Shown here: piece by piece, positions 27,149 through 37,153 of the stretch
How positions within the stretch are numbered: the first letter of the stretch is position 1
Layout of the letters: each line of letters starts with the position of its first letter
Assembly: GCA_050303415.1 (NCBI GenBank)
Contig: JBNLBS010000005.1
Location: forward strand, 145,480 to 209,479
Origin: JBNLBS01 sp050303415
GTDB taxonomy: Bacteria > Pseudomonadota > Gammaproteobacteria > Methylococcales > Methylomonadaceae
Direction: 5' to 3'
Length of the DNA: 64,000 nucleotides
Position numbers and translations under genes: made by a program
The notes under the pieces: generated by a model
What the model saw: only the letters and a program-made list of their open reading frames with translations
Databases searched by the model: none
Told to the model about the DNA's origin: nothing

Positions 27149-29436
27149 TCTTCAGCAACAACACGGTGTAACTGATGTAGATCACTTAAGCCCATTAAAA
27201 TCTTTAGTACGCCATCCTGAGATAATAACCGCATTCCTTCATGTACCGCCTGATCCCTTAATTCGGTAATAGTCGCACCTTTAGAAATTTTAGCTTTCAT
27301 CTCTGGCGAAGCGACTAAAAGCTCATGAATACCGGTTCGCCCACGGTACCCTGTTTTATCGCATTTTTCACAACCGACGGCTTTCATCAGAATCAATTTG
27401 TCCGAGTCCAGATCCAGCCCTTTAAGTTTTTCCTTATCGGTATTGTCAATGATGTGTTGTTTAATCTTTTTTAAATCCAACTCAGGAAAATATTTTTCCC
27501 CATACATTCGTTTCAGCCTGGCGATTTCATCTTCATCCGGATGATAAGGCAATTTACAGTTACCGCATAAGGTTCGCATTAGACGTTGAGCCAACACGCC
27601 CAACAAAGCGTCGGCAAAATTTACCGGATCAAGCCCTAAGTCCAACAAACGGGTAATGGTTTCCGGGGCTGAGTTGGTATGCAGGGTCGATAAAACTAAA
27701 TGACCGGTTAAGGATGCTTCGACGCCTACGTGCGAAGTTTCCCTGTCCCGCATCTCACCAATCAGGATAACATCCGGATCGGCCCGTAAAAAAGACCGCA
27801 TCGCGGCAGCAAAATCAAAACCTATCTTGGGTACAACCTGTACCTGCTGCAAACCGGGCTGGGTAATCTCAACCGGATCTTCAGCGGTCCATATTTTTTT
27901 ATCCGGTGTATTTAAATGGCCTAATACCGCGTGCAGGGTGGTAGTTTTACCCGACCCGGTCGGTCCGACAACCAGAAAAATTCCATGCGGATGCTTGATC
28001 AGCTCAGACAAGTTGCTCATATTGTTTTCGCTTAAATTAAGCTTTTCAATCGGCAACGCTCCGGCGCTGGCCAATACCCTCAGAACTGCACTTTCGCCAT
28101 TAATGGTTGGTAAAGTGGCTACCCGGAGCTCTACCATCTTGCCGCCGAATTTCAGTTTACATTTACCATCCTGAGGTAACCGGCGCTCGGCAATATCCAG
28201 GCGCGCCATAATTTTTATCCGTGATAAAACCGGAGGGCCATATTGATAAGGAATTTTCTCTATTTCCCTACACACCCCATCGATCCGCATTCTGACGATA
28301 GTCGGATTTTTTTCTTTACCGGGCTCTATATGAATATCAGAAGCGCCCGTTTCAAAAGCATCAACTATAAGACGGTTAACCAGCTTGATAACCGGGGCGG
28401 CATTAGAGTCGATTTCCGCTTCATCAACATCCAGTTCCAAGTCATTTTCGAGCTCTTCCGCTTCAACCTTTAATTCCCCCAGGATAGCGCTTAAATCTCC
28501 CCCTGCATCATAATCGCGGCCGCCGCTTAGAAAATTATGAATATCAGAAGGCAATGACACCCTGACAATAAACTTTTGAATTTCGAGTACTTTCTGGATC
28601 TCCAGAATTCTTGCATAATCCGAAGGATCATCAATAATAATCGTCGCTTCTTTTTCATCGCCTAAGATCGGCAAACAAAGTTGTTTGTGCAAATAACTGG
28701 TATTGGCCTTAGATAACAATTCGGCGGGAGGAACAATTGAATTGTCAAAAGGTTGATAGGGGACCTGATAAAAGAGCTCCAGTGATTTACCGATGATCTC
28801 CGGCTGAATCCTGTATTCTTCTATCAATAACTTGCTGGGATGTATTCTTTGCTTTAAAGCCTTAACCTCTAGCTCATCCAGGTCTTTCTGACTGATTAAA
28901 CCTTGTTGAACCAAAAATTCATATGGCGTTCGTGTCGCCTGTAAATCCTTACTAAATTTTTCACCAAAAATTTTTGCCAGTTTCAAGGCTCTTTTCGCCT
29001 CAATACTGCTGAATTCTCCGCCATCAACCTTATTTAAGACCTGTAGAACACCCAGCAAAACATTATTGCTCTTCACCGGGACGACAATCATGGCCTTAGT
29101 GCGGAAGCCCGATTTTTTATCAAACGAACTGTCAAATGACAAATCCTGATGGATTTTCTTTAAATCCTTGTCAATATAAACATCCTTAAAAAACAAGGGC
29201 TGCTGACTCAGTGCAACATAACCGGCAATTGACGAAGTACTTAACGGCACCCGGATTTCCACCAAGTCTTTGCCGGTTTTAAACCGGGACACGATCTCAT
29301 TATCCCCCAGCCCCTTTTGATAGATCGTAATCCTCTCTGCCCCCAGAAACTTACACATCTCAGTTGAAAGGTTATTAATCACATATTCAAAGCTTACCGC
29401 TTTTAATATTCTTGCAAACAGCTCCTGCTCAGTCAT
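27145..29436 (-). CDS. GspE/PilB-family secretion ATPase with N-terminal GAF domain
   Basis: This 763-residue AAA-like motor starts with a GAF domain (about 10-165: YQKGLGDNEIVSRF, LSTSSIAGYVAL, VPVKSNNVLLGVLQVLNK). A MshEN/GspE-N type domain follows (about 170-240), then the C-terminal ATPase. The ATPase has Walker A VVGPTGSGKTTTLHAVLG, an Asp box and Walker B DPDVILIGEMRDRETS, the His box LSTLHTNSAPETITRLLDLG, and a zinc tetracysteine (CGNCKLPYHPDE and CEKCDKTGYRGRTGIHELL). GspE and PilB power type II secretion or type IV pili. A GAF fusion points to a small-molecule-regulated motor. No pilus or secretion genes adjoin, so the machine it drives is unknown. Confidence 0.88.
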   Translation of the reverse strand: MTEQELFARILKAVSFEYVINNLSTEMCKFLGAERITIYQKGLGDNEIVSRFKTGKDLVEIRVPLSTSSIAGYVALSQQPLFFKDVYIDKDLKKIHQDLSFDSSFDKKSGFRTKAMIVVPVKSNNVLLGVLQVLNKVDGGEFSSIEAKRALKLAKIFGEKFSKDLQATRTPYEFLVQQGLISQKDLDELEVKALKQRIHPSKLLIEEYRIQPEIIGKSLELFYQVPYQPFDNSIVPPAELLSKANTSYLHKQLCLPILGDEKEATIIIDDPSDYARILEIQKVLEIQKFIVRVSLPSDIHNFLSGGRDYDAGGDLSAILGELKVEAEELENDLELDVDEAEIDSNAAPVIKLVNRLIVDAFETGASDIHIEPGKEKNPTIVRMRIDGVCREIEKIPYQYGPPVLSRIKIMARLDIAERRLPQDGKCKLKFGGKMVELRVATLPTINGESAVLRVLASAGALPIEKLNLSENNMSNLSELIKHPHGIFLVVGPTGSGKTTTLHAVLGHLNTPDKKIWTAEDPVEITQPGLQQVQVVPKIGFDFAAAMRSFLRADPDVILIGEMRDRETSHVGVEASLTGHLVLSTLHTNSAPETITRLLDLGLDPVNFADALLGVLAQRLMRTLCGNCKLPYHPDEDEIARLKRMYGEKYFPELDLKKIKQHIIDNTDKEKLKGLDLDSDKLILMKAVGCEKCDKTGYRGRTGIHELLVASPEMKAKISKGATITELRDQAVHEGMRLLSQDGVLKILMGLSDLHQLHRVVAED

Positions 29437-29640
29437 TTAGCGTCCACTCTTTACTGATTTTCAAAAGATTTTGTCTCATACTCGATTTGCCAACAAATGA
29501 TTATCATATTGCTTATATAACACGTCTTAATTGTAGTCGTTATTTAGAGTTAACGTTAAACATCTGATAATCAAGTTTACTTTTATTTCAATATTTTATA
29601 GTCATGTTAAACTCTGAGCAGCATTACTCAATTCGTGTTT

Positions 29641-32600
29641 TTACCTAGCAAAAATCGCTGATAATGCCGACACTTTATCAAATTCCGGCCGGGTTTGATA
29701 AATGCCGCTTAATTTTTTATCCGCTTGCATACCGCGTACAAATAAATAACACACCCCACCAAAATGTTGCTGATAATCATAATTAGGCAATCGTTGCTGT
29801 AAATACTGATGTAAAACAACCGTATATATCCAATACTGTAAGCCATAATTGTGAGCGCGCATGGCTGTTATCAAAGATTTTTCGGTGTAATCCGTCAAAC
29901 TATTGGTTTTATAGTCGATGACATAATACTTGCCGTGATATTCGCAGACCAAATCGATAAATCCGGTCAAATAGCCTTGCATTTGCTTGCTGCTTAAAGG
30001 TTGAAAAGTATCACTGTCAGCCAGTATTTTATTAACCGCTAAGGTATTCATCATCGGCATGTATAAATAAAATGGCATTTCCTTTAAACACTGCGCTGAG
30101 GTCAGGTTTTTTAAACAAAACTCTTTATCTTCAGTTAATGGCGTATTAACAACATTTTTTAGCAAACGATCCAATAATTCCGGGTTATCCAGTATTAAGC
30201 CATAGCGTTGACATAGCGCATGGCGCTGAGAGCTGATATCTTTACCGTCAAACAATTCGGCAAAATCATTAAGTTCCAACAATTCATGCACCACATTCCC
30301 GGTTTGCGCGCCTTTAGGTAAGTCGTCTTCCGGGGACAATATGGCGATATCCTGTAGCTTTTCATCAGCTTTATCTTCCGGCAGTTCCGGTGCATCATGC
30401 TGGCTCAGGGCGGATAAGGCAGTATAACTGCTCATCTGCCAAAGACTATGTAATGAACGCCGGCGTGTTAACAACTGGAATTCGACCACTTGCTGTTCCG
30501 CACGATAGGGCTCTATCTCTACATAGGCCTGAGTTAACAATCGATATTCAATGGCTCTGTTATTCTGTTCCGCATAACTATTCAATCTTGCCTGCTGCTG
30601 TGCAAAATCCAAACCGCCCAGTTCCAGCAGCCAGCTCATTGCCGAATCATTGGCTTTATCTTTGCTGCGCACATCCGCCCAGGCCAGGTAACAACGAAAT
30701 TTGGCCCGGGTGACGGCAACATAAAACACTCGCAGATCTTCTGCCAATTCTTCATCCCGAGCTTGTTGACGACGTCTTTCAAAAGCTTTAGAGCCCAAAT
30801 CGGCAATCATTTGCCCCTGCTCATGACACTGAATTAACTCGGTTTCAGTATTAAGCCTGGCACTTCGGTGCCATAAATAAGGGCAGAAGACTATATTGTA
30901 TTCCAGTCCTTTGGATCGATGCATGGTCACGATTTTAACTGCCTGCTCATCACTCTCCAGCCTCAGCTGCTGTTCATCGACCGCCATACGGCCCTGTTCG
31001 GCCTGATGAATTGCCGTCTGCAACCAATCCAACGCTTTATTCATCGCCAAATGCTCATCAACAATGGCTTGTTGTACCAGTTCGATCAGATGATGCAGAT
31101 TGGTCAGTTGCCTTTCAGCGTTATCTGTACGCGCCAAATGCACCTTGACCTGTTCCTGTGCCAGCAAATTTTGCATCATGGCCATCAAGCCTTTTGCCTG
31201 CCAGAGCAGGTGATAATCCTGGAAACGTGACAAGCACTGTTCCAGGGCCTGTTCATCATGAATCAATCGATAAAACTGCGGTCCGTCCAGCGCAAACCAG
31301 TTTAAGATCATCGCCTGCTTAACGGCATTTAAATCGGCCGGGTGCACCACGGCATAGAGCACCCGATACAGATCCCGGGCTTCCTGGCTGGCAAATACCG
31401 ATTCCGCACTGTTCAACACCGAGGGCACACCTACCTTTCGTAATGCCGCCTGATATTCACGCGCCTGATCATTGGTTCTGACTAAAATAGCGATATCTTT
31501 GGGACTGACCGCTACCGCACCTGACGGTAATTGCAATGAAAATCCCGAATAGGAATGTAATAACGTTAATATCTCATCAACGATATGCGCTTGAATTCGC
31601 CCTGCCGCTACCCCGGAAGTCCAATAACCATCTTTAGTCTCACTTTCCGGCAATTGCCAGAGCGCCAATGGCGCAACTGCTTGTTGGTTTAAGGTTAATT
31701 GCCCCTGCTCCAACGTCAAACCCGGCTTTACCGACTCAAAAACCGGCTGCTGCTGAAAAAACGTGTTGTCCCTGGCAAATAACACATTAACCGCGTCAAC
31801 CAGGTGCGGATGTGAACGCCAATTAAAGCCTAGGGTATATTGCTGTTGAGCGGTTTGCTGAGCTGCAAAATAAGAATATATATCCGCGCCCCTGAATTTG
31901 TAAATCGCCTGTTTAGGATCGCCGATTAAGTACAGATAATGCTCAGTTCCGGCAAATAAAGAATCAAATATAAACCATTGGTTTTGATCGGTATCCTGAA
32001 ACTCATCAATCAAGGCCACCTGAAAACGCTGTTGCAGGGTCTGAGTTAGTAATTCGCCTTTATCGCCTTGCAACGCCGCAGCCAAACGACTGATCAAATC
32101 ATCAAAGGACAGCTGGTTTTGCTGTTGCAAACGCTTACCGACCTCCTGCCGCATCACTTCCAGCAATTGCCGTCTGAATATCAACGTAATCTGTTGTAAA
32201 CCATCGCTCACACGATCAAATTCAGTACAACTCAATTTAAGTGTTTCCAAATACTCAAGCTTGCGTTGCTCGCCGGTTTTTTCCTTGGTTTTCCTGAATT
32301 TTTGCCCATTTAAGGCATCTAATAAGCTGTCACTGCAATATAAAGTTAACGCTTCGTTATCCGGTAATTGCTCGGTTTTACCCTGCAGCCAATTGAGTAA
32401 AGTTTGCTGCCGGACATCAAATGCCGAGACATAGGCGGACTTAAAAAAACCGTCGGCCAGAACTGAAGCGATAATTTCGCCATTTTTTACCGCCAAAGGC
32501 TGAAGATCATGTAACTGTTGTTTAAATAGGGCCAGCTGCGGATCAATATCCGCCATATCCGGGAATACGGTTAAATGATCGCTGATACCCGCAACACTGC

Positions 32601-33159
32601 CTGCAAGCGCATCAGGGGTTTTATACACGCAGGTTAAAACCGACACCTCGAATGCTGAACGACAATAAAGCTGCTTGCGCCATACATCATCGGCAACCGC
32701 TTGTTTAATGACGGCAATATCACCGGTTAATTCGGTATCGAATAATTGCCCGCTTTCCAATGCATGTTCGCTTAACACACGCTGACAAAAACCATGAATG
32801 GTAAAAATACCGGCCTGATCGATATCCAACAATGCCAGTTGCAAACGCCTTTTAATCTCCTCCGGATCTATGTCCAGCGCGCCCAGCCAGGCCAGCAGGC
32901 TGCTGTCATCAATCATCTCACCGTCTAACGCCGCTTTGGCTTGCAATAGTCTTGCCCGGACGCGCTGTTTAAGTTCCTCGGTAGCGGCTTTGGTGAAGGT
33001 GACAATTAACATACGGTCAATACTGACCCCCTGCTCCACCACGAAGCGCAAGGCCAGCATGGCAATGGTGTAGGTTTTACCGGTACCGGCGCTGGCCTCA
33101 ATTAGATTAATACCTTTCAATAATTCGGTATTCGCCGGATCAAAATTAGACCTGGGCAT
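29641..33159 (-). CDS. recB: exodeoxyribonuclease V beta subunit RecB
   Basis: This large helicase-nuclease subunit is about 1172 residues long. SF1A motifs are clear: NLIEASAGTGKTYTIAMLALRF, MLIVTFTKAATEEL, FQVALIDEFQDTDQNQW, YLIGDPKQAIYKFRGAD, VTMHRSKGLEYNIVF and FYVAVTRAK. The C-terminal nuclease keeps GFIDLVCEYHGKYYVIDYKTN, with the metal-binding D and the DYK motif. An upstream frame starts at 33207, but the ATG at 33159 (MPRSNFD) follows a GGGAGG ribosome site six bases away, so I use it. It overlaps the end of recC by 14 bases, indicating translational coupling. Confidence 0.95.
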   Translation of the reverse strand: MPRSNFDPANTELLKGINLIEASAGTGKTYTIAMLALRFVVEQGVSIDRMLIVTFTKAATEELKQRVRARLLQAKAALDGEMIDDSSLLAWLGALDIDPEEIKRRLQLALLDIDQAGIFTIHGFCQRVLSEHALESGQLFDTELTGDIAVIKQAVADDVWRKQLYCRSAFEVSVLTCVYKTPDALAGSVAGISDHLTVFPDMADIDPQLALFKQQLHDLQPLAVKNGEIIASVLADGFFKSAYVSAFDVRQQTLLNWLQGKTEQLPDNEALTLYCSDSLLDALNGQKFRKTKEKTGEQRKLEYLETLKLSCTEFDRVSDGLQQITLIFRRQLLEVMRQEVGKRLQQQNQLSFDDLISRLAAALQGDKGELLTQTLQQRFQVALIDEFQDTDQNQWFIFDSLFAGTEHYLYLIGDPKQAIYKFRGADIYSYFAAQQTAQQQYTLGFNWRSHPHLVDAVNVLFARDNTFFQQQPVFESVKPGLTLEQGQLTLNQQAVAPLALWQLPESETKDGYWTSGVAAGRIQAHIVDEILTLLHSYSGFSLQLPSGAVAVSPKDIAILVRTNDQAREYQAALRKVGVPSVLNSAESVFASQEARDLYRVLYAVVHPADLNAVKQAMILNWFALDGPQFYRLIHDEQALEQCLSRFQDYHLLWQAKGLMAMMQNLLAQEQVKVHLARTDNAERQLTNLHHLIELVQQAIVDEHLAMNKALDWLQTAIHQAEQGRMAVDEQQLRLESDEQAVKIVTMHRSKGLEYNIVFCPYLWHRSARLNTETELIQCHEQGQMIADLGSKAFERRRQQARDEELAEDLRVFYVAVTRAKFRCYLAWADVRSKDKANDSAMSWLLELGGLDFAQQQARLNSYAEQNNRAIEYRLLTQAYVEIEPYRAEQQVVEFQLLTRRRSLHSLWQMSSYTALSALSQHDAPELPEDKADEKLQDIAILSPEDDLPKGAQTGNVVHELLELNDFAELFDGKDISSQRHALCQRYGLILDNPELLDRLLKNVVNTPLTEDKEFCLKNLTSAQCLKEMPFYLYMPMMNTLAVNKILADSDTFQPLSSKQMQGYLTGFIDLVCEYHGKYYVIDYKTNSLTDYTEKSLITAMRAHNYGLQYWIYTVVLHQYLQQRLPNYDYQQHFGGVCYLFVRGMQADKKLSGIYQTRPEFDKVSALSAIFAR

Positions 33160-36100
33160 GAGCAGCCTCCCATATAGGCAACAGCAAGGTCTGACAGGTT
33201 TGTTCAAAATCCTCGTTCAATACCGTACTTAAATCAGTATTTAACAACAACTGCCTTAATGCCGGTTCATAGGATCTTTCCAAGGATTTTTGCAGCACAT
33301 CTAAAGCCTTATCAACAGGTGCAACCTTAGCCCGAGAGCTGCAGGACTGAATCACATAGGCCAACGCGGCTTCGGTGAAAAAAGCATCGGGCCGTTGCTG
33401 GCCTTGTTGATAAATATCTAGCCAGGATACTAAGCTGGAAAGCGATGTATGTTCCGGCTGCCAGACTATATCCTGATCACTGCTGGTTAAATGGGTCGCT
33501 TGTGGTTTCAACTGGTTAATCAACAAATGATGCAATAACGCAGTCATCACATCCTTGCCTTTTAAAGCGGCATATCGATAAAACAAACTGCCGTATTCAT
33601 ATTGCGAGGTCAATTTACCAATAACCCGATAATTGCCGACCGTAATATCAAGCGCCAAGTCTTCCTGCCTTGATCCCAGCTGTTTTTCCTGGATTCTGGT
33701 GACAAACTCATCAATCAGATTTTGCTGTTTTTCATATTGCAGCTGTCCCGGTACAGCGGCGAGCCATCGCCCTTGCGCACTGAGTTTCGCTAACGGAAAG
33801 GATTCACCATTTAACCTGGCCTCTATCCATTGCTGATTAATTGCGTAGGCATCCAGGCCGTCAACACTAAATGCTTCCCGCTCTTCAGCATCGGCATTTA
33901 ACTGGTCAAACCGCAACGCCATTTGCTGCTGCAAAAAATATTTTTGTGGATGCTGATAAAATGCCAACAACTCCGATATCTCAATCACCTGAGGCTGATT
34001 GCTCGTTTCCTGCGTTAATTCACCTTGCCACCAGGCTGCCTGTTCGGTGGTTTTGTCGGCCATAGCCCGGGCGGTATCAAAATCCGACTGTGAATAATTG
34101 ATCAAGCTTTCTGTCGCGGTAAAATAACGTGAACTAAATGATTGCAGCGGTTCATAAATAACCATATCAGTCATTTGATAGTGCATTTTCAGCACATCCA
34201 GCAATTCACTAATGACCACCGATGGCGGCACCGTTTCATTGGAATTAATTGATTGCCCAAGATAAGTCATAATCAACCGTTGCCGTGTGGATAACAAGAC
34301 TTCCAAAAACTGATAACGGTCATCCGCCCGGCGGGAACGATCGCCAAGTTGAAAATGTTGTCCCAGTAAATCAAATGTCGGTGCCCGGTCTATTTTAGGA
34401 AACTCACCTTCATTCATACCCAATAAAGCAACCACTTTAAATGGGATGGAACGCATCGGCAGCATTGAACAAAAAGTCAGTTGGCCGCGCAAAAAACCAT
34501 TGGATGATTTGCTTTCAGAAACCCGGCTCTCCAACCAGGCAATAATCACCTCAAGTTCCACCTCATGCTCATGTACAGCTGCCATTTTATCGCTCAGTTC
34601 CTGCAATAATTCATTCAACTCCTGTTTATCCAAATCAGTCGCATTATCCAGTAACTGATTAACATAAGACAATAACAGCTGGCTCCATTGTCGCAGTGAT
34701 TTTGCCTTGGCGAATTGTTTACTGGCGGAAAACAACAGCTGCATAAAATCATGTAAACTACCTAATGCCTGTGCGGAAGAGCCTTCCAGTTCTATAAACG
34801 GTAATACGCCATCGACAAAATCCTGGTCTGCGCCCATGGCATACCCCATTAACAGGCGATCCAGAGCAGCCTGCCAGGTATTTTCGTTAATTTCCGGCAA
34901 GCCTAATGCTTTCTTATGCTGCCCGGATTGGCCCCAGCGTACATTAGTGGCCTGAACCCAGTGTTTTATCCGTTCAAGATCGGCTTCCGACAAGCCGAAT
35001 CCCGGATATACCACCGGTTGCTCCAATAAATCCAGAACCGCTTGCCAGCCAAAACGGCTTTTGCTTAAAGTCAAGAAACGAATAAACGCATCCAGTGCAC
35101 TATTGCTTAACTTTAAGCTGCGATCTGCCACCGCATGTTGGACATCGGCAAACACCGCAGAGATAAAAGGCTCATAATTTTCTATCTCCGGTGCCATCAC
35201 CACAATATCGCGCAGCTGCAAATCTGTATCGGCTTCCAACACCTTAAGCAACTGATTTTTAACCACCTCCACTTCACGCATTCTGGAATGGCAGGCATGA
35301 ATACGGATAGAATCATCTTTTAATAAAGTCTGTCCGCTTAATTGATTGTTTAAAATATCATTTTGTAATTGTTGCAGATTATTATGCACCGGCTCCGGTT
35401 CAAAACTATCCAGTTCCAGCTCAAACCGAGCCTGTTCCAGAATCATCTGCTGGAATTCCCTTCCCTGTTGCGCCAATGATACCAGTAACGGATGACCATC
35501 GGCCTCCAGTTGATTGAGTTGCTGCCTTTTCCCCTGCAAATCCGCCCAATAAACCTGTGCCGGATTAAGTAAATAAAAATGCACCTGAATATGTTTGGCC
35601 AGGCCCTGCAAGTAGGCTAAAAACAAGGGCGGCATGGTATTGAGACCAAACACCGATACCCGCTCAGGCAGGTTACCCGCTAACACGCCCGGTTCTGTGT
35701 TATTTAACCGCTCAATAATATCCAGCCACAGAGAGCCCCGGTGTTGATCACCAATAATTGCCGTCAGCTGCCGCCATAATGCCCGTTGCCAACGCTCGAC
35801 GTCTGACTCCTCATCCAGCAAACGCCCCTGCTGCCAGGCTGACAACATTTGTGGCCGCATCATTTGGTACTGATCAAAAATCTGTGCCAGCTGCTGGGCC
35901 AGTTGATAGCGTTTTAAACCGGTATTTTCGCCTGCCAAATATCGCTGTAGGGGTAAAAACAGATCATCATCCAATTGCCGCAGCAAGGCTTCAAAACGCC
36001 ACAACAATAAATGACGGTCGAAGGCTTCAGCCGTTAACGGCGAAGCTGCCCCCGTATTATCAGCTGCACAGGCAATCTTTTCCGCCAACGATGAAAAAAA

Positions 36101-36301
36101 CCTGCCGGGAAACAAATATTCATAATTGCCCCAAACCTGAAAACGGCCGGCCAGCTGCTGAGACAGCCAACGCTCCATACCCTGACTTTGAATCAAAAAT
36201 ACTTCTTTGGCAAACGGACTTGATAAAGGTGCTGCTTCAATCACCGTCGCCAAATGCTCGATTAAATTTTCTGTTTTATTGGAGCTATGCAGGATAAACA
36301 T
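33146..36301 (-). CDS. recC: exodeoxyribonuclease V gamma subunit RecC
   Basis: This 1051-residue subunit recognises Chi in the RecBCD complex through a catalytically dead helicase-like fold. It begins MFILHSSNKTENLIEHLATVIE, the usual RecC N-terminus, followed by VFLIQSQGMERWLSQQLA. Further signatures are ANYEYLFPGRFF-like WGNYEYLFPGRFF, RVSVFGLNTMPPLFLAYL, SCHSRMREVEVV-type HACHSRMREVEVVKNQLL, and MLPMRSIPFKVVALLGMNEGEFP. Length is near the E. coli protein (1122). It is the first gene of the recC-recB pair and diverges from the small gene at 36383. Confidence 0.94.
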   Translation of the reverse strand: MFILHSSNKTENLIEHLATVIEAAPLSSPFAKEVFLIQSQGMERWLSQQLAGRFQVWGNYEYLFPGRFFSSLAEKIACAADNTGAASPLTAEAFDRHLLLWRFEALLRQLDDDLFLPLQRYLAGENTGLKRYQLAQQLAQIFDQYQMMRPQMLSAWQQGRLLDEESDVERWQRALWRQLTAIIGDQHRGSLWLDIIERLNNTEPGVLAGNLPERVSVFGLNTMPPLFLAYLQGLAKHIQVHFYLLNPAQVYWADLQGKRQQLNQLEADGHPLLVSLAQQGREFQQMILEQARFELELDSFEPEPVHNNLQQLQNDILNNQLSGQTLLKDDSIRIHACHSRMREVEVVKNQLLKVLEADTDLQLRDIVVMAPEIENYEPFISAVFADVQHAVADRSLKLSNSALDAFIRFLTLSKSRFGWQAVLDLLEQPVVYPGFGLSEADLERIKHWVQATNVRWGQSGQHKKALGLPEINENTWQAALDRLLMGYAMGADQDFVDGVLPFIELEGSSAQALGSLHDFMQLLFSASKQFAKAKSLRQWSQLLLSYVNQLLDNATDLDKQELNELLQELSDKMAAVHEHEVELEVIIAWLESRVSESKSSNGFLRGQLTFCSMLPMRSIPFKVVALLGMNEGEFPKIDRAPTFDLLGQHFQLGDRSRRADDRYQFLEVLLSTRQRLIMTYLGQSINSNETVPPSVVISELLDVLKMHYQMTDMVIYEPLQSFSSRYFTATESLINYSQSDFDTARAMADKTTEQAAWWQGELTQETSNQPQVIEISELLAFYQHPQKYFLQQQMALRFDQLNADAEEREAFSVDGLDAYAINQQWIEARLNGESFPLAKLSAQGRWLAAVPGQLQYEKQQNLIDEFVTRIQEKQLGSRQEDLALDITVGNYRVIGKLTSQYEYGSLFYRYAALKGKDVMTALLHHLLINQLKPQATHLTSSDQDIVWQPEHTSLSSLVSWLDIYQQGQQRPDAFFTEAALAYVIQSCSSRAKVAPVDKALDVLQKSLERSYEPALRQLLLNTDLSTVLNEDFEQTCQTLLLPIWEAAHAQV

Positions 36302-36382
36302 AAAGCCTTACAATTAATCAATAGTGACTGCATTATAGCAGTACAGATTTTCTGTTAATTCAAAAAAGGAAGGAGACTGCTG

Positions 36383-36700
36383 ATGGGCTGCTGTGACGAT
36401 CCAACCGAACCACAAAAACTGGACCCTAGGGAACTGGTACGTATGCAGGAGCAATACGGCAATTTAGTTCGCGACCTTTTTACCGATGACCCGGAAAAGG
36501 TTATTCTTAAACAATTGCATGATGCCAGCCGCTATTTAAGGGAGCTGGCTGCATTAAGAGCACATTACCCTTCAGTCAGATTAGAGGCGATTGAGTCACT
36601 GGATAATCAGAGTCGATCAATATTTGAACGTATTATCGAACAGGCGCCTGATTCTGAGTTTGCCAATGCCGCCAGAAACAAACTACAAGCATCAAACTAA
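36383..36700 (+). CDS. small hypothetical helical protein
   Basis: This 105-residue soluble protein starts MGCCDDPTEP and then is almost entirely helical. The second half (YPSVRLEAIESL ... AARNKL) resembles degenerate HEAT-like helical pairs. It has a strong ribosome site (AAGGAAGGAG about 6-15 bases upstream). There is no signal peptide, and the CC near the start is not in a lipobox context. I do not recognise the family. It is divergent from recC and separated by about 100 bases from the DUF3391-HDOD-kinase module that follows. Confidence 0.65.
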   Translation: MGCCDDPTEPQKLDPRELVRMQEQYGNLVRDLFTDDPEKVILKQLHDASRYLRELAALRAHYPSVRLEAIESLDNQSRSIFERIIEQAPDSEFANAARNKLQASN

Positions 36701-36732
36701 ATAATGCTGTTATGTTTTTTAAATACTGATCC

Positions 36733-36762
36733 TTGACAGACCCCGCTCACGAGGCGTATCTA
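36733..36762 (+). promoter_or_regulatory. possible sigma-70 promoter for the HDOD-kinase module
   Basis: A perfect -35 hexamer TTGACA at 36733-36738 is followed 18 bases later by TATCTA (36757-36762), a weak -10. It lies about 35 bases before the ATG at 36797 and downstream of the preceding gene's stop. The -10 match is poor, so confidence is limited. Confidence 0.4.
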
Positions 36763-36796
36763 TATTTAGATATATTAATTATTAAAACCTGATTTA

Positions 36797-37147
36797 ATGG
36801 CTATAGTAAAACTAAAACATTTGGAACCCGGCGTTATCCTGAGTGAGGATGTAAAAGATGCCAATGGTCGTATGCTGTTAAATTCCGGTGCGACAGTAAC
36901 CGAAAAACACCTGAAAATCTTTAAAACCTGGGGCGTAACCGAAGTCTCTATATTGGGCGAAGGTCCGGAAGAAATTGATAATGAGCTGGAACTCGCTGAT
37001 ATTGACCCTGAATTGCTACACAGCATCACTCAACAAATTGATGAACTGTTTGTCCATTGCGACCAAAATCATCCTGTCTACAATGAGCTTGTTCACCACA
37101 TGAAAATCAAATTAGCCAAGAAACAGCTAACCCAATCAAAAATTTAA
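36797..37147 (+). CDS. DUF3391-like small protein of an HDOD signalling module
   Basis: This is a 116-residue protein. The first 60 residues (KLKHLEPGVILSEDVKDANGRMLLNSGATVTEKHLKIFKTWGVTEV in overview) match the small N-terminal domain (DUF3391-type) normally fused in front of HD-GYP phosphodiesterases. Here it stands alone, followed by an acidic helical tail. It is 6 bases upstream of an HDOD gene, which is in turn coupled to a hybrid histidine kinase. A role as adaptor or sensor partner of the HDOD protein is inferred from this arrangement. No catalytic residues are present. Confidence 0.7.
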   Translation: MAIVKLKHLEPGVILSEDVKDANGRMLLNSGATVTEKHLKIFKTWGVTEVSILGEGPEEIDNELELADIDPELLHSITQQIDELFVHCDQNHPVYNELVHHMKIKLAKKQLTQSKI

Positions 37148-37153
37148 TCTGAC

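Noticed and set aside
35758..36297. A 179-codon frame opposite recC
   Set aside because: It lies wholly antisense to recC, has proline- and threonine-rich composition typical of shadow frames and no family motifs.
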